Notes under the pieces: generated by a model
What the model was told of the DNA's origin: nothing
The model's database searches: none
Seen by the model: only the letters and a program-made list of their open reading frames with translations
Origin: Spirometra erinaceieuropaei
Lineage: Eukaryota > Platyhelminthes > Cestoda > Diphyllobothriidea > Diphyllobothriidae
Direction of reading: 5' to 3'
NCBI GenBank assembly: GCA_902702965.1
Contig: CACRXP010000047.1
Location: 408,903 to 472,902, forward strand
Length of the DNA stretch: 64,000 nucleotides
Position numbers and translations under genes: made by a program
In this document: piece after piece, positions 13,501 through 26,380 of the stretch
Numbering within the stretch: the stretch's first letter is position 1
Layout of the letters: each line of letters opens with the position of its first letter

Positions 13501-13964
13501 AGATACGGGTGGTTAATGCACAAGGCGCTGCAGTATTTATAGGATGCAGTCGCCGTGTTACCGCATACCTATGAACATTCACGGTTCCCTCCTTAATCCG
13601 GAATTGTCGGACTTGGTGTGCTAATTGTTTTATGGCCGACATTCGCGTCGTTATTTACTGCAATTTCATCACGTGCGTTAGATGTTGGTGTGATGATTGC
13701 TCAACCATCTGACACATCGACCCTGGCGTTGGGAAAAGTGTTCACCTGTGCGCTCCCGGCGTGGCTAATTACTTTGCCTGGGCGCAGTCTCAGCACCAAG
13801 TATGGAAGGGGAAGATCATTGCACTCCTGAATGGGCTGGGGACCAGTAAACCATGATTCCAGTAGCTCCCGGCTCACGCGGTTGCCACCTACTGCTAGAA
13901 CTTTGGCCTCGTCGACTGCATCCATAAATACTGCAGCCCCTTGTGCATGAACCACCCGTAACTG

Positions 13965-14020
13965 CTTTTGTCTCTGAGGATGGGTTCGAGCAGGAATCCG
14001 AAACGTTAGGCTAATAAAGC
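13965..14020 (+). ncRNA. Hammerhead-ribozyme-like motif 2
   Basis: CTGAGGA at 13974-13980 (allowed by CUGANGA), stem II GGGTTC/GAATCC, GAAAC at 14000-14004, then GTT before AGGCTAA. TTTGTCT upstream pairs with AGGCTAA at most positions as stem I. Confidence 0.7.
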
Positions 14021-14051
14021 TCTTGTCCCAGCGATCGTGTCTCCTTCTTTA

Positions 14052-16374
14052 AAGCGACGTATATCATTTCCGGCTGGAGATACTTTTTGGAAGGATTTGG
14101 GTAAGGCGCATTTTGTTAAGATAACAATGGAAGGTTTCTTATTTTGCGTAGTCCTTATACGAAGTTGCCAAGAACAGGAATGCATCTAAGCAGACTAATT
14201 TGCAAATTACATCAAATTTAACTCACGAGGAGAATCTAAGTTTTCGACTCTATGGCGCCCGTTCTGTCATCGTTACTTAAGTCGAATCAATTTATTGCGA
14301 ATTAAAAATTTCGATCGCTCGTTTTTAAAGACATTCTCAATCTTTAGACCAGATCTTATACTCAAGAAAACCCTATTTTCTTAATTTAAATAGCCATATC
14401 AAAAAACGTCTAGGTTGTTCCTATGGGCAGAAATAATCAATTTTCAACGTAAAAACTTTTTGTTCGAAGTGATCACAAGATTACTTGGACTTAATGAATG
14501 TTTTCACACGTTACGCAAGCCAAATACAGTATTCTTTGTAAAACTGTCAGTCGATTGCTAGACGTCAGTAAGTCAGTTCACAAAACACTTACATGCATAT
14601 GCATATCTGTCAGTGTGGTGAACTCAGTAAAAGTTTCTAAGCATTTAACATCTGTGATTATAAAAATGATATTTTCGTGACAGGTTCTGTCAGATTTATC
14701 TAACTGAAGACACTCAGCCCGAAAGAGTTGCAGGTGTCCGATAGACATTTAGGTTGCCTAATCAACCTTCAATCCCTGTCCATCACGGCAGAGAATTCAC
14801 ACAATCATCAGGTAAATACCGTTTCCTATAACGAAAATCATTGAAGTCTCTTTAAAGTCTCAGCTCTTCTATGCTTATCCGCGCTTCCCTCTCCATTTGT
14901 CTTCAGTACATAGAGTTGAGTTTCCCCTTAAGTTCGCTGAGGGACAGAGCTTTATAAGGCACCCTTTACCGAATCGCAGGCGAGGATAGCTCTGGTGGGT
15001 CAAAGTTAACCTATTTCATTCAGGCTGGTTCTAAGGCAATATTCAAGTACTGCCTTATCAAGCATTTCATCCCACCGAATGGTAAAGTACTTGGAAATAC
15101 TTTCAGCTTCATTTTCTGAGCAGTACCTGCGCCCTAGAGAAAAAGGGAGTATTCTTCAAAGTATAGATGACACTGATAGCACGAATGGCCCCACCCTTAA
15201 CCCGCGGATCATATTTAACTGTCCGCAGTGTAGACAGTCAGTAAACATTGAGAGTCGCCAATTTGTCAAAGCACAGTACTACACGAAGGCCTTGAGCCAT
15301 ATAAGCTGGAGACCTCCTGGTTCAAGGTGCATACTGGTAAACACTGCCTCCTGGCGTCAGTCATTTGAACAGGCATCACATTTAAGAAATCTTCAAGTTA
15401 CCTAAGGACTGGAGAATTGGACTAAAGGGTTATTGCTGACGCTGTCAGTCTTTAGGAAGTGGGATGAGTCATCAAAGCTGCCTGGTAGACACACTGCTTC
15501 CTCGCAGTCTTTCACCTGGGAAAAAGTTGCGATCAGCTCCAGCCCTATCGTTTCTATGTTCATGGTAGTCCACGCATTTAAAATCCCCCCAGCGTGCACT
15601 ACCTTTATGCGCATATAAACCTGCAAACATGTGCACACACGCGAGAAAACAGATTCTCTAAGTACGTGAGTCTAAACCATTTCACCAACGGTGGTCCGGC
15701 AGACACTATGTGCCATCAGTCTCACAGTTGGTTAGCCGGATTTGTGCGCACAGTACCGAGTGTCCACAGCGGAGGCAGATTGTATCATCACTTGAATTCA
15801 CGTGGTCAAAAGACAATCTGACGCAACAACATGGACAATGAGTACTATCTGCGGTGTTTAGAAAGGGGACATGACGCAATAGATGGAGTATTGCCTCCCT
15901 AATGAAAATATTCGGGTTCCACCACGCACGTATCTGTTGGTGGCAACCACTATTATGGGTCAGTTATTACGACGGTTGGAGTTAGCGAAGAAAACACGAA
16001 GCATACGCATCTGTTTTCCCGTATTTTTCCTCTATTCAACTTCCGTGGATAAAAATAATGGGAGTCGAGGTCGTTGAGAACGGTGTAATTTAAGTTCGAA
16101 AGACTTGAAGTTAATATTACCTCATTAACGCACACGGTAAATAAGAAGAGATCACTTTTAAACTTCGGCAGGTAGGGCAAAATCTACTAAGGCACTTGCC
16201 TATAACGATAGTTCATCATATCTGTTGGAAATACTGTCATTCCAGTTGTCTATAGGAAAATACCTACACGGAGACAAGGGGAACAAGCACAGTTAATTTT
16301 GGCGTGCTAGTCGTTGTCAGGCATCTTTACTCAAAGCCAGATTTGTGAGATGCGTGAACGAACCTCTCCGTAAT
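14052..16374. other. No gene recognised
   Basis: A 108-codon frame at 15079-15405 (+) shows no known domain or splice context. Otherwise featureless. Confidence 0.4.
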
Positions 16375-16500
16375 CTTCATTTCCGATCGCAACTAACAAT
16401 GCAGCGAACTCGTGGTGCATTGGTAGAACGTTGGATTTAACGACGCTTACTGACCGCGGACTCCAGGTTATCCAACCATGGGGTTAAGCAGGGCTGGGTG
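16375..16500 (+). repeat. SINE B copy 3, strongly diverged
   Basis: TTCCGATCGCAACTAACA, GAACTCGTGGTGCATTGGTA, GTTGGATTTAAC and CCAACCATGGGGTT match the tRNA-like part and the start of the tail of SINE B in order, with many substitutions. Confidence 0.6.
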
Positions 16501-17278
16501 ATGACAAACCTCGAACCGCAACTAGCAACCCTGTCGTCGCTTGACTTTGACGCGATTCTTCATTCTGCACACATTACTAGTCACTGTGTACTGCCTGAAA
16601 TGTTTCTTGATGAAGCCCAAAGTCTCAACTTGAGGAGCATGTCCTGTGGCCTGATTTTTGAGTGCACTTCCTCCATCGGAAAATAAGTAGTACTTGGAGG
16701 TAAAATCCACTTTCAATGCGATTTGAATCACTCGGTCGCGGTGTCCCAAGTTTTCCGTCTTTGAAACGCGGGCTGACGGACACAATGCCTTCGCCAGGAA
16801 ACATTCTAAAAATATATGGAGTCTGCATGCTTTCTACAGAAAATCGCTAAAACGGTATCAGCCGTTTTGAATGCGCAGCCCAGCATGACTCGTTACCCTC
16901 TCCGTCAGACACTTCATCTTCAGTTTTTTTGCCTTGCCAACACAGGGCTTTTACGACTTTAATGAAAATAGACAGATATGAGGGCGTGTCAGCGAAGCCT
17001 AGTTTTTTTGTGATTTTTTACCTTCCATCTAGGACAATGACACTTAGGGGGTTGAGAGTACTTTCATCTGGTTTTACATCTTATGCAAGGAGACATGTAT
17101 GTTCCATTGCCATCGATGGGTGGTTATGCTGTCGGAATCTTACTCGATTGAATAGCAAGCTGATTCTAGCACTAGGATCGACAAACCTGATACATATGGG
17201 CGCATGGAGAGTGCGACGTCTATCAAAGGTATCATTTTTTATCGTTCGTTTGCACGATTTTACCATATTAACAGCCCG

Positions 17279-17375
17279 GATACTAGCTAAAAGTCCAGAC
17301 ACGTGCTTTACCGATATTTTTCCGCTGGAAGACACAGCTGCGGCTCATCACTCTACTCCCAGCGTTCCCTGTGGG
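17279..17375 (+). repeat. Repeat D, copy 1
   Basis: CTAGCTAAAAGTCCAGACAC, CCGATATTTTTCCGCTGGAA. It lies inside a 196-codon open frame (16929-17519) that I regard as chance. Confidence 0.6.
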
Positions 17376-17519
17376 CTTCCCGGCATATGTACCAGCTTTG
17401 AAATTCCACAGGTTTTATTCCCTCAGAAATTAATGCGATTATTTGGAGTAAATAAGTTTGAATGTAACTTCATAGACTCAGTCCGAAATTTGTTGTCCGC
17501 CTTAGCTGGTGGATGTTAG

Positions 17520-20339
17520 CTCCAATATTCATGTTCACATTCGGACGGAGCCCATAAAGCTTAATCCCGATCGAAGCACTTCAAACTGGTGCATTGATTT
17601 GTGATTTTGGCATTTTTTCGCCTTCCGAAAAATTATGGTTTCAAATTCGTTCTTGCCGTAAGTAAAAGTATAAAAAACGCTAGTGTCTGCGCAACAGTCT
17701 CCATAGGAAGGCGAACAAAAAGGGCTGATGCATTCCGTATAATCGGGCACAAATTCGGGTTTCAGGAAGCGGTTAGGAAGAAATATACGCGATCGCTGGA
17801 TAAAAAGCGTTATTGACAATAGGTTGTCCGTAGTGTTTTCAAGCGTGAAATGTATGGAAATTGAACTAAGAAGCATCGAATAATTTTTCACCAATCTATT
17901 CTAGCTGTAGAGCAGAATTTGAATGATTCCATATCGACCGATGTCTCGAGTCCAGAGCCCTCATTGGTGAAATTTAAGGGATTTTACATGGACGTTCTGT
18001 GCGTTATTCCGATTGCAAGCTATAGCATAACCAGTGACTGATCAGCTCTTCAGAAACCATTAAAGGCGATTCTTTGTCATAAATTTGTCGTATTTTTCTG
18101 GAAATTATCTGATCATGAAGGAAGCAACATTTACCTCAAACGCACTTCGCCTATCAGGCCTTACTTAGGGGAACTTGATGACACGGATCGGCCTCCTGTC
18201 TGGTAGTTTTCACCAGAGCCAATGCTACCATTTGCTCCGGTGTCAAGCCGATCCGATTGGCTAACTTCGAACCTAACCTATCCCATTGTTTTTCCTAGAT
18301 ATCTACGGCTGAACAAAAAGTCGCAAACATCTCACCTCTGAGCTTTTTGTTGCTCTTACAGTCACCAACAGAAAGGCTCTTTGTTGAATGCATGCTTCGC
18401 CATAAACTCGCGGTGTTTATTAAAGCAAGGTCGTATAGCACAAAAGGAACTGAGAAGCTGTGACCGGAAAATTTGACATTGGGACGGCTGTACCCAAACC
18501 GCTATTTGAGTAAATGTTGCGCGCGCGGTCTTGGAGGGTTATAAGGCGAAAGGACATTACTCGAGGGTGGAACATCTTTGTGCACAAAAACACTTGACTG
18601 TAGTAACTTCTATAGGTAAATAAACCTGCGCAAAATGCTTGACTTAATTGGTCTGGCAGATGGCAACTTCGAGGTAAAGACACGGTAAGAAAGCTTGATG
18701 AACCGAATAAGATGCAAGCAAGAAGGTAGTATGGATAAAATGCTCTGCTCTAATTCCATGCCACTAGTAAAACCAATAGTCTGTTCGAAATGGCACTGTG
18801 ATACGGTGAGGACCTTATATGAACATTTTATTCTCTCAGGCCATCTACATCCAGCGCAAAATTATCTGCAAACGTAGCAACAAAAGCCACTCTTTGGGGC
18901 CTAAAGACATGTGTTATGGAGCAGTGAATGGCAGCAACGATAGATACCAAAGCATTTCTCGAGCTATAAAACTGCCAACAAGATAGTGGGGAGCAAATAA
19001 ACATCCACGACTCTAATAACAGGCCTTTTTTCCTGTGACACGGACGAATAATGTTTTTATATAACTGGCACAGGAATGTTGGCGGTAGAGTTTAATTTGT
19101 CTGCGGAATGCGAAATGCAACATCTCTGCTTTTCCAACAAGACTTCGGTCAGAAAAACGCCGAATATTCCTTTCAATCTATGTTTCCGATGGATTTATGC
19201 AGTCATAAGACGGAAATGGGTTTTCAGTGTCACACACTGAGCATTTGCAAAGGTTTTATTACCCAGGAGAAATAAGATGACTTTTCTTTCTCTCAGGCAA
19301 GAAATAAACTTCTAATTGCTCGTGGAAGCGGAGATTCGCAGTCAAGGCATAAAACCAGAAGAAGACTGCTCCTTTCCAAAGACCAGACGGTCTTTTCCAG
19401 TGATATTATATAACCATTTAGGACGCGCACGGTATGGTGCTATTCGACTCACCACAATAGGACTTCACAGGCCCTATGGTGAGTTAGACTTTTTGCTACC
19501 CATTTATGGGACGGCATTTCACCTCTAGGAGCACAAACTGCTAAAATGCATCAACTTAAGCAAAGACTTAAAGTTGCTCTCGGAAAACCCCATTCAAATA
19601 GCAGTCTCAATTATCCAGGCCCTAAAATTAAAATGTTTTCCGGCAATTTAGAATTCTTGCTTATTCTGAAAGAAACCTATGAACAGCTCGATGTACGGAG
19701 ACTTCTCTTATCGTTTTGTCTTAAGGCTATATCCATGAAGGTCCTCAGACAATAATAAGTAACGACGCGGAGAAGGAGACATGGTCGCCGGTCTCCTTCT
19801 TCGTGACTGGTTCACGAAATTGGCTTCTTCGTTTCTACTAACAAGCAATAGTTCAGGAGGAATGACTAAAAAGGTCAAAGGAAGCACTGGAATGACCTAT
19901 TTTGTCATTTTGTTCATACCTGACCATGTGCACGCGGGCCCTAGTTCTGGATGGCTGTAAGCCGTGCTTTTCCGATTATCTGATCCTAAGTCAAACGCGC
20001 TACCGCCAAAGAACGGGCTTGTTGTCCGCGTTCGAACCCGGGGCCGCCCACACTTGATGCCGGGGCGTTGTCATGCGCTAGGCAGGGTTCTCTATGGCCT
20101 GAGTACAAATACATACCTCATTTTGTTTCCCAATGAGACAGTTAGCCAGAAGTCGTAATTAAAATAACCCATCTCAAGCGGGAACCCCCAAGTACGATTA
20201 GATCAATTGCTCACTCATTTATAGAATGAATTTCTATACAGGCACTGCAGACCATGATACGTGAGGTCGCCGAAAATGTCAACCCGCTTGCCATCAGACA
20301 CACACTTCCGAACGCCTGCTATGGTTGGGCACTTCCGAG
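17520..20339. other. No gene recognised
   Basis: Scattered short frames. A 9-base inverted pair CGGATCGGC/GCCGATCCG lies at 18184-18253. A GTTCGAACCC word at about 20031 is tRNA-B-box-like but has no A box. Confidence 0.4.
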
Positions 20340-20530
20340 GTCACCTATAGTAAGGAGGGCCCATATTACCCTGTTCGACCGGTTCAGGATCAGGATAAGG
20401 GCTGTGGTTTGATTTTGAGTTTGCGTTGGGGAGCTAGAGTTAAAGCTGAAACAGGAGAATATTACCCCCCCCCTTGAATCTAGCGCGAGTCCGCCTGTGG
20501 CACGGGACGCATATTCTCATGCCCGACAGT
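20340..20530 (+). repeat. Repeat H, copies 1 and 2
   Basis: GGAGGGCCCATATTACCC with TCGACCG, then GAATCTAGCGCGAGTCCGCC, TGTGGCACGGGACGCATATT, CTCATGCCCGACAG. The same order of words occurs at 24.4 kb. A run of nine C is at 20465. Confidence 0.5.
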
Positions 20531-22754
20531 CTGTCATATACTCCTGTGATTAGTCTTGTAAAATTTACTAAACAGGAAATGAGTCGAATTGAAAGTCCCT
20601 TAGAAGTTGCATCTTCTTGAGGTATATTCTTAAAAAAGACGTTTAGCGCATTTCATTTTTGTTCTTCGTCACGGAATCGTAACTGCAACGACTCAGTGCA
20701 AACTTTCGCATCGCCTTAATACTATTATTCATTTCATGATAGTAAAGTATCTCTCTTTTGAAATAAAATCAAGAATGTACTGTATGAAAATAAAGTACAG
20801 AGTAAAGGGACTCAAGGACAATAAATAATTACGTAACATTGACGTTTATTCGGAGATGAGAAGGGAAGAAAAAGTATTTGGCCAGCGGAAACGTGTTTTT
20901 TGGCTGTAACACTGGCTTAACTGAGGAAAGTCTTTGGAGTGTTAACCGCCTATACGAGTGTTTGGTTCATTAGTGTGAGCTCAGCGGACTAATAAGCCTT
21001 TTGAGCAAGTTTAGCAAGTTTATGTAAATTTGCTCGGCGCACCTTACAGTCCAGACGTAGAAAAGTGCATGTTCTGGTCAACAAAGACATCCAGGGAGCA
21101 TATGAAGCGGACGCAAACTGATTTTTTTTTCTGTGCCAGATGTTTTGACTAACCCTTTGAGAAGGCCGTCAACGTGAATATCCAAAACACCAAAACTAGT
21201 TTTTAAACGTCTTAGGTGAAAGATAGGACGAATAGATAGCATTTTGTAGAAGATCCGATGTTAAAAACATAGCCCGGAGCTCAATACCAAAGAAAACACT
21301 TCTATTTTTGGGTTCTTCAACAGTATTCCGCACAATTATGCTGACAATAGAAAAACTGCAAAGGATATTCACGTTACGTTAAACGTTCAACTCTTTGCCA
21401 GAGAAGTTTCCGAACATGTGGTTAGAATCAGAAACCAAAGTTCAGAGGAGCTGTCTCTGGCAGTGAGACTTCGTTCGAAACGCCCTTTTAAATTCTAACT
21501 CCCCTTCCGTAAAATATTTTCGCGCCTCTTTAAGACAGACTGTCTATGTTTTGCATTTAAATAGCTTGCGTGTTTGACACCGTTAGACGTTAGTGATTGT
21601 ACAAAGATTATTGAAATACCAAACCCCAACTCTGTAACCAGATTATTGGAATTATTTAGGAACCAAAGCCCTTTTGAGGACAGCTCATGTAAAGCTCATT
21701 GAAAAATGCGAAAAAACAGCGAGAAAAATCACAAAACTTTTCATCAAATGAATCTCAACGGTTTAGGTTTACAAAGTTAATGATTGAAGTGAAATACTGG
21801 CCAGTTTTCAGACTTACCGGGTCCTTAGACACTGTATTCGCTAGCGTTTATATCAATTCTTACTTCGTTTGACTAAATCCGAATGGCTTCCTTTAAGATG
21901 AGGACTAGTTTACAGCGGTTTTTTACGTTATCTGCCGCAATACTGACTCTCCATTTACGCCGGCCATTGACCACGTCTGGATTCGTCTGATTGGCAGATA
22001 CTCTGGTCAAAGAACCAATAGGATGACGGTTTCAGGTATGCGCGTGCCGTCTGAGCGCTTGCGTCATTGTTTGAAATCAGACTGCTACGATGCATGTAGA
22101 AGTCGCGGAGAATCTGCAGACGCCTGTGGTGTTAGAAACAAACTTCGATGCTCACTAGTTCCGCATATTTTGCGGCATTCTTAGACATGGAAGAAGAATT
22201 GTTCGCTGGTAGTAGGCGCTCATCATAGCAGACGAGCGTTGTTGGTGGATGTTGAGACGTAAACTTCGTTCTTTACTTGACGACTTTAGGGTAATATAAA
22301 TGCATTACCTTACCCAAAATACATACAGCTGGTAGACAGCTTCTAGTACCTCAGGTTTTGTGAGCGTCCAAAAGGATTCCGAGGGCGGCGGTATGCGACT
22401 GTCATTGTCCGTAAGTTTTCTGGCCATACGAGTTTCGTACTCCTATAGCCTACATCAATAAACCATAGGCCCTTACTTGTAGGATAATATTCATAAGGCT
22501 GATGTTTCGCGTTTTTACGTTCCGAAAATACAAAGTTTAGAAGATTAGCATCGTTTAAAAAGCCAAACAGAATTGGGTTCAGAGCGACTTTTACTAGACA
22601 ATAGGTTCCCGATTATCTAACAAAGTCACATAAAATTTAGCAAACACTTATGCCCGCAAATTTTCGCGAATTCTGCTGGACTTTTAGTAGGCGCTGGACG
22701 GTTCTTGTGTTCAACAGCACATACGTGTTCATGCGTAAAGATTCGATGTCCAGA

Positions 22755-22850
22755 TTTCGTATCGCGATCATCATTTCTCGAAGATGACGAAGAAGAAGAG
22801 AGGGCGGGTTCGTGGAACAAAATACATTCGTGTTGACGTTTCAAAAGCTT
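22755..22850 (-). repeat. Repeat G, copy 2
   Basis: Partner of the 11.3 kb copy. The minus-strand frame reads HECILFHEPALSSSSSSSRN then DDRDT. It may be a scrap of a repeat-encoded protein, but no domain is recognised. Confidence 0.45.
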
Positions 22851-22912
22851 CTTCGTTTTCGAAGAGGAATTTTTCGAAATTTCGGTACGAATAAAATTTG
22901 GTCCATGAAAGC

Positions 22913-22970
22913 AGCCCCCCTTTTTTTCTTCTTCTTCTTCTTCGTCTTCTTTTACCTCCTCTTCGACAGA
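22913..22970. repeat. Polypyrimidine (TTC)n low-complexity tract
   Basis: Runs of C, T and TTC repeats, imperfect. Confidence 0.85.
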
Positions 22971-24389
22971 TTATGAGCGCGATTTATTTATGAAGCCTCA
23001 GATTTGTAGCCGACTACCAACTTGAGCGTTAAGTGAACAAACCATTATGACATAAAGTAAGACCTGGTTAAAGGACTTTTCGAGTTTATTTTTAATAGTT
23101 GTCAAAATCGCTCATAGGTAAACTGGGTTGGACCATTTGTTCAGAAGGAGTTTGACACTGCTTAGCAGGGAACGAGAGTAATTACCGGAAAACGTGACGA
23201 CTGGTTTCCGTAAAGCCTGTGAATTTAATCTTTTACCGACAGAGAAGTCGACGAGTTTAAACTGTGACAATTGCCATTGATTTATTTTCTATTCCCCTAC
23301 CTTTGTGGACGACATCTTTCTTAAAATATGGGTAATTTACCGGCATTCCATCTTGAAATCCGGATAGATCGTTGAATAGTCGTGTTCGGAGTTGGCAGAC
23401 GTTGGCCCAAGGACAAGAGCTTTTAAGGCCAACGTTCGACGGTCAACAGGCGAGAGAGTGAATCGCAGGTCGTTTCAGCCTACTGCTTGGACTTATGCGT
23501 AGTCGCACTTCGTGATGCGTTCTGTCATTCACAAGGTCACCACCAACAATGTAGACATTTGGCAATGCCAATTTAGTTTATCATCAGTCACCCCAAACAA
23601 AAGCCACTTGTCAACAATCTGCTCTATTCCACTGGTGATCAGGTAATCTACGCAGTCTTTTGGACCGCAGAGAGTGTGTGTTTGTCTGTTTCCATCACTG
23701 CTAACAATTCAATGCTTACGATATCTTTTTTTGAAAAACTTTTGGTCTCGAGGCTCAACTTTGATGCACATGGCATGCTAATCAGCTCAGCAACTGACTT
23801 GTTAAACGACATCTACGTGAGCTTTTGCAAAGAATCAATAATATCTCGTCTAAGTGATGAGATTTGTTAAAACTCGCAGAAGTCTGTGTTTCGATCCTTG
23901 TCTATGAAATAAAGTCTCGGCTTCTTAACAATGACACCTAGGCATTGATGTAAATAGTAACATTCGTTAATTCGTGTGCTATTCATTCCCACATACAGGT
24001 TAACAGACACATAGAGTTTCAACATCGCCTATTCCCGTCGCGTGCGAATTTCATCACACGACTCATTATGTTCAGCGAGGAGTTTCTGTTAGTTGTTCGA
24101 AATTTCAAAGCATCTACTGGATCCGCGAGCAAAAGTTGACACAACTAGCCCAAAACCGGTATTCTTTTACCGACGATCTAATGCATAACTTGTAATATAC
24201 TAAAGGTGCCGAGGCCCATAGCGTACTGAATGACGGTCTTCCATCCACTCACGAAGATGCGGATCACTTAAAAAAAGGTGCGAAAATAGTTAGCGAGAAT
24301 ATGTGGACACGAAAAAGGGTCCTCCCCTTTTGCAAGTGGACCTGTCCTAAAATCCAAGGAAGTTGCAGGTAAACTGCGACGCACACGTA

Positions 24390-24465
24390 GGAATTTCCGA
24401 AATCTAGCGCGAGACCACCTGAAGTACTGGGGAAGGCCCATATTCCCGTGTCCGATCGCAGGAAA
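24390..24465 (+). repeat. Repeat H, copy 3
   Basis: AAATCTAGCGCGAGACCACC, GTACTGGGGAAGGCCCATAT, TCCCGTGTCCGATCG, matching the 20.3-20.5 kb copies. Confidence 0.5.
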
Positions 24466-25269
24466 TATCATCCTGGGATCATTCAGATATGAAGTAAGTT
24501 AGAGTATTTTTCAGTCCTCCCGCATATATTAGCATCATGAAATGTCCCTGCGTGGATAAGGAATGTTCCGTTCACTTATTTCTACTAATACTTTTGACAG
24601 TGCTATTTCCGCGAACTCGAGCTAAGCCTATTATTGTACTTATTTGTCCATGCATTTCATCCAAAACGAATAGAATGGACCAAATGCGACCGAATCTAAT
24701 AATCATTGCATATTTCGAAACATTACACATTTTCACCTATTAGTAAATTGTCAAAACTACGTGTCCTTTGCTTGGCCTGGAAGTGTTGTTTCCGTTTTTC
24801 ATAAAAAATTAACAAATACAAAAGACCCCGTTGCCCACATCATGAGTACCACCAATGAGTTTAGACTCATCAAAGTATAGAAGTAATCATCCAGTATATC
24901 TAAGAATTCTAATAGCACAACCTTTTCCAAAACAGACTTTGTTTCCTACGAGATAATTGCCATGTGCTTAGAGCAATAGTTATGCTTTAAGCCAATTTGA
25001 TTGGCAGACTTCCATCCAGTGATTTGAACAGGTAACTAACAATGTATTCATCTGACGGCCAACTTATTACGCTGTAAGATGCTCCTTGCGTTATGTTCCA
25101 TGATACTGCAGTAGTCCAGACTTATCCAAGTGGACGTTTTGTTTGGAAACGATTTCGAGGCTGCGATTTTTATTTCTCGGATTTCGAATAAATGAAAATT
25201 CGACGTCGTGCCGGACGATGTCCACTGTGTGCTCGCAGGTGACTTGCACTTAATGTAGTTTGTAGTGAA

Positions 25270-25620
25270 TACAGACTTGCACGGCATCTACCGCACTCTC
25301 CCCTTCCCCCCCCCTACCTGGACCCGATGCTAAGACAGAGTTAAGAAGGCCAGAGGCTCGAGGGGACGCAGGTGGATAGCATGCTCGAGCCTGCACCTAT
25401 ACTTACCACCACATCCACTGTTCCACTACAAACATTTGGCAGAGACTTTAACCAACAACAACTCCCAACAGGGGTCAGAAGGAGAAGGATGACTGGGCAG
25501 CCATGCACATGACCTTTATACCCAGGGGAGCAAGAGTCCGTCTACCGGCAGGGAACCCAATGCCAGCGCATATCAGGCTGCGAGGGCTATGGTCTGCTGG
25601 CTATGGCCATGGGGACTGTT
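25270..25620 (-). repeat. Repeat A, copy 7
   Basis: Reverse complement of the same order: CATCTACCGCACTCTCCCC, ACCTGGACCCGATGC, CAGAGTTAAGAAGGCCAGAG, then GGTCAGAAGGAG and CTACCGGCAGGG toward the 5' half. Confidence 0.85.
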
Positions 25621-26261
25621 TACATACCGAGAGGCCTAGTTCCGGAGAACAAAAATACTCGACACAGGCATCATTTTTCTCGTTCGTTATGCATAATTAC
25701 ATAAATCGCACATGCTTTTTTAATATTCAAAATGCATACATGCATATAGTCGATCAGGAGAATATTAAGATTGCTGTCATTGCGGGCACAAAACGGACGA
25801 GTGAATTTCGACTGATTTGGTACGAACGGTATTAATCACCACGCCAGCCTAGTCGGAAGTATCCGCAAGATTGGGACCATCCCAAACCAACCACCGCTTC
25901 TCCATATCCCGCCGCGTGAAGTCCCACTGATCGGTTACCTGGCCTCCACCCTCCAAAACAGTGGGCCTTAATCGTACTGGTACAGTTAATGTTCTGTTTG
26001 TGCAATCCCATTGGCCTCAAACGCTCTCATGCGATAACTCCCACTCTTCCATAGTCATTTCGTCTGATAGCGTATGGGTGTCATCAGCGACCGAAAGTCC
26101 TCCCAGTCGTCTTCCTCGCAGAATTTACCAGTGCAGACCCAGTTGGTTTTCAGCTCACCGAGGTAAACAGCTACGCGTCAGATACACTCATGTTCAATAG
26201 AAACCAAGAGATGGGTCACAGGAAGCAGTTGTGAAGTAGGGGACGCTATCGCTGAGACAAG

Positions 26262-26313
26262 AGCCTTATTCACCCGACGTTTCGAATTCTTGCTCGAACC
26301 CATCATCAGAGAC
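26262..26313 (-). ncRNA. Hammerhead-ribozyme-like motif 3
   Basis: Minus strand: GTCT, CTGATGA, T, stem II GGGTTC/GAATTC (two wobbles), GAAAC, GTC. Confidence 0.65.
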
Positions 26314-26324
26314 CCAGATCTGCT

Positions 26325-26380
26325 TTAGTCTCTGATGATGGGTTCGAGCAGGAATCCGAAACGTCAGGCGAATAAAGCCC
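26325..26380 (+). ncRNA. Hammerhead-ribozyme-like motif 4 (best example)
   Basis: Stem I TTAGTCT (26325-26331) with AGGCGAA (26366-26372), one mismatch and one wobble. Core CTGATGA 26332-26338, then an extra T. Stem II GGGTTC/GAATCC (26340-26345 and 26352-26357), GAAAC 26358-26362, and predicted cleavage after GTC 26363-26365. Stem III has no loop: ACGT is self-complementary, so pairing between two molecules is implied, a known property of minimal Penelope hammerheads. Confidence 0.78.

Larger units (their letters stand above)
13417..14051. mobile_element. Penelope-type element bounded by inverted hammerhead-bearing ends
   Basis: The first and last 35 or so bases (GAAACACGATCGCTGGGACA and its complement) are near-perfect inverted repeats. 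Inside them lie hammerhead-like motifs and then further inverted sequence (TACGGGTGGTTAATGCACAA against its complement near 13945). The total arm length is about 130-140 bases. The middle matches the family C body (CGTGGCTAATTACTTTGCC) also seen at 42.7 kb. There is no protein gene. It looks non-autonomous. Confidence 0.75.
20531..25269. other. No gene recognised (apart from repeats G, H and the TTC tract)
   Basis: Long AT-rich region, with almost no open frames between 20.5 and 22.6 kb. Confidence 0.45.

Noticed and set aside
16929..17519. 196-codon plus-strand open frame
   Set aside because: It overlaps repeat D, shows no domain, and a long frame on the opposite strand is also open; best explained by chance.
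20000..20100. tRNA-like GTTCGAACCC with GC-rich flanks
   Set aside because: The word is nearly palindromic and no A box or cloverleaf could be drawn on either strand.
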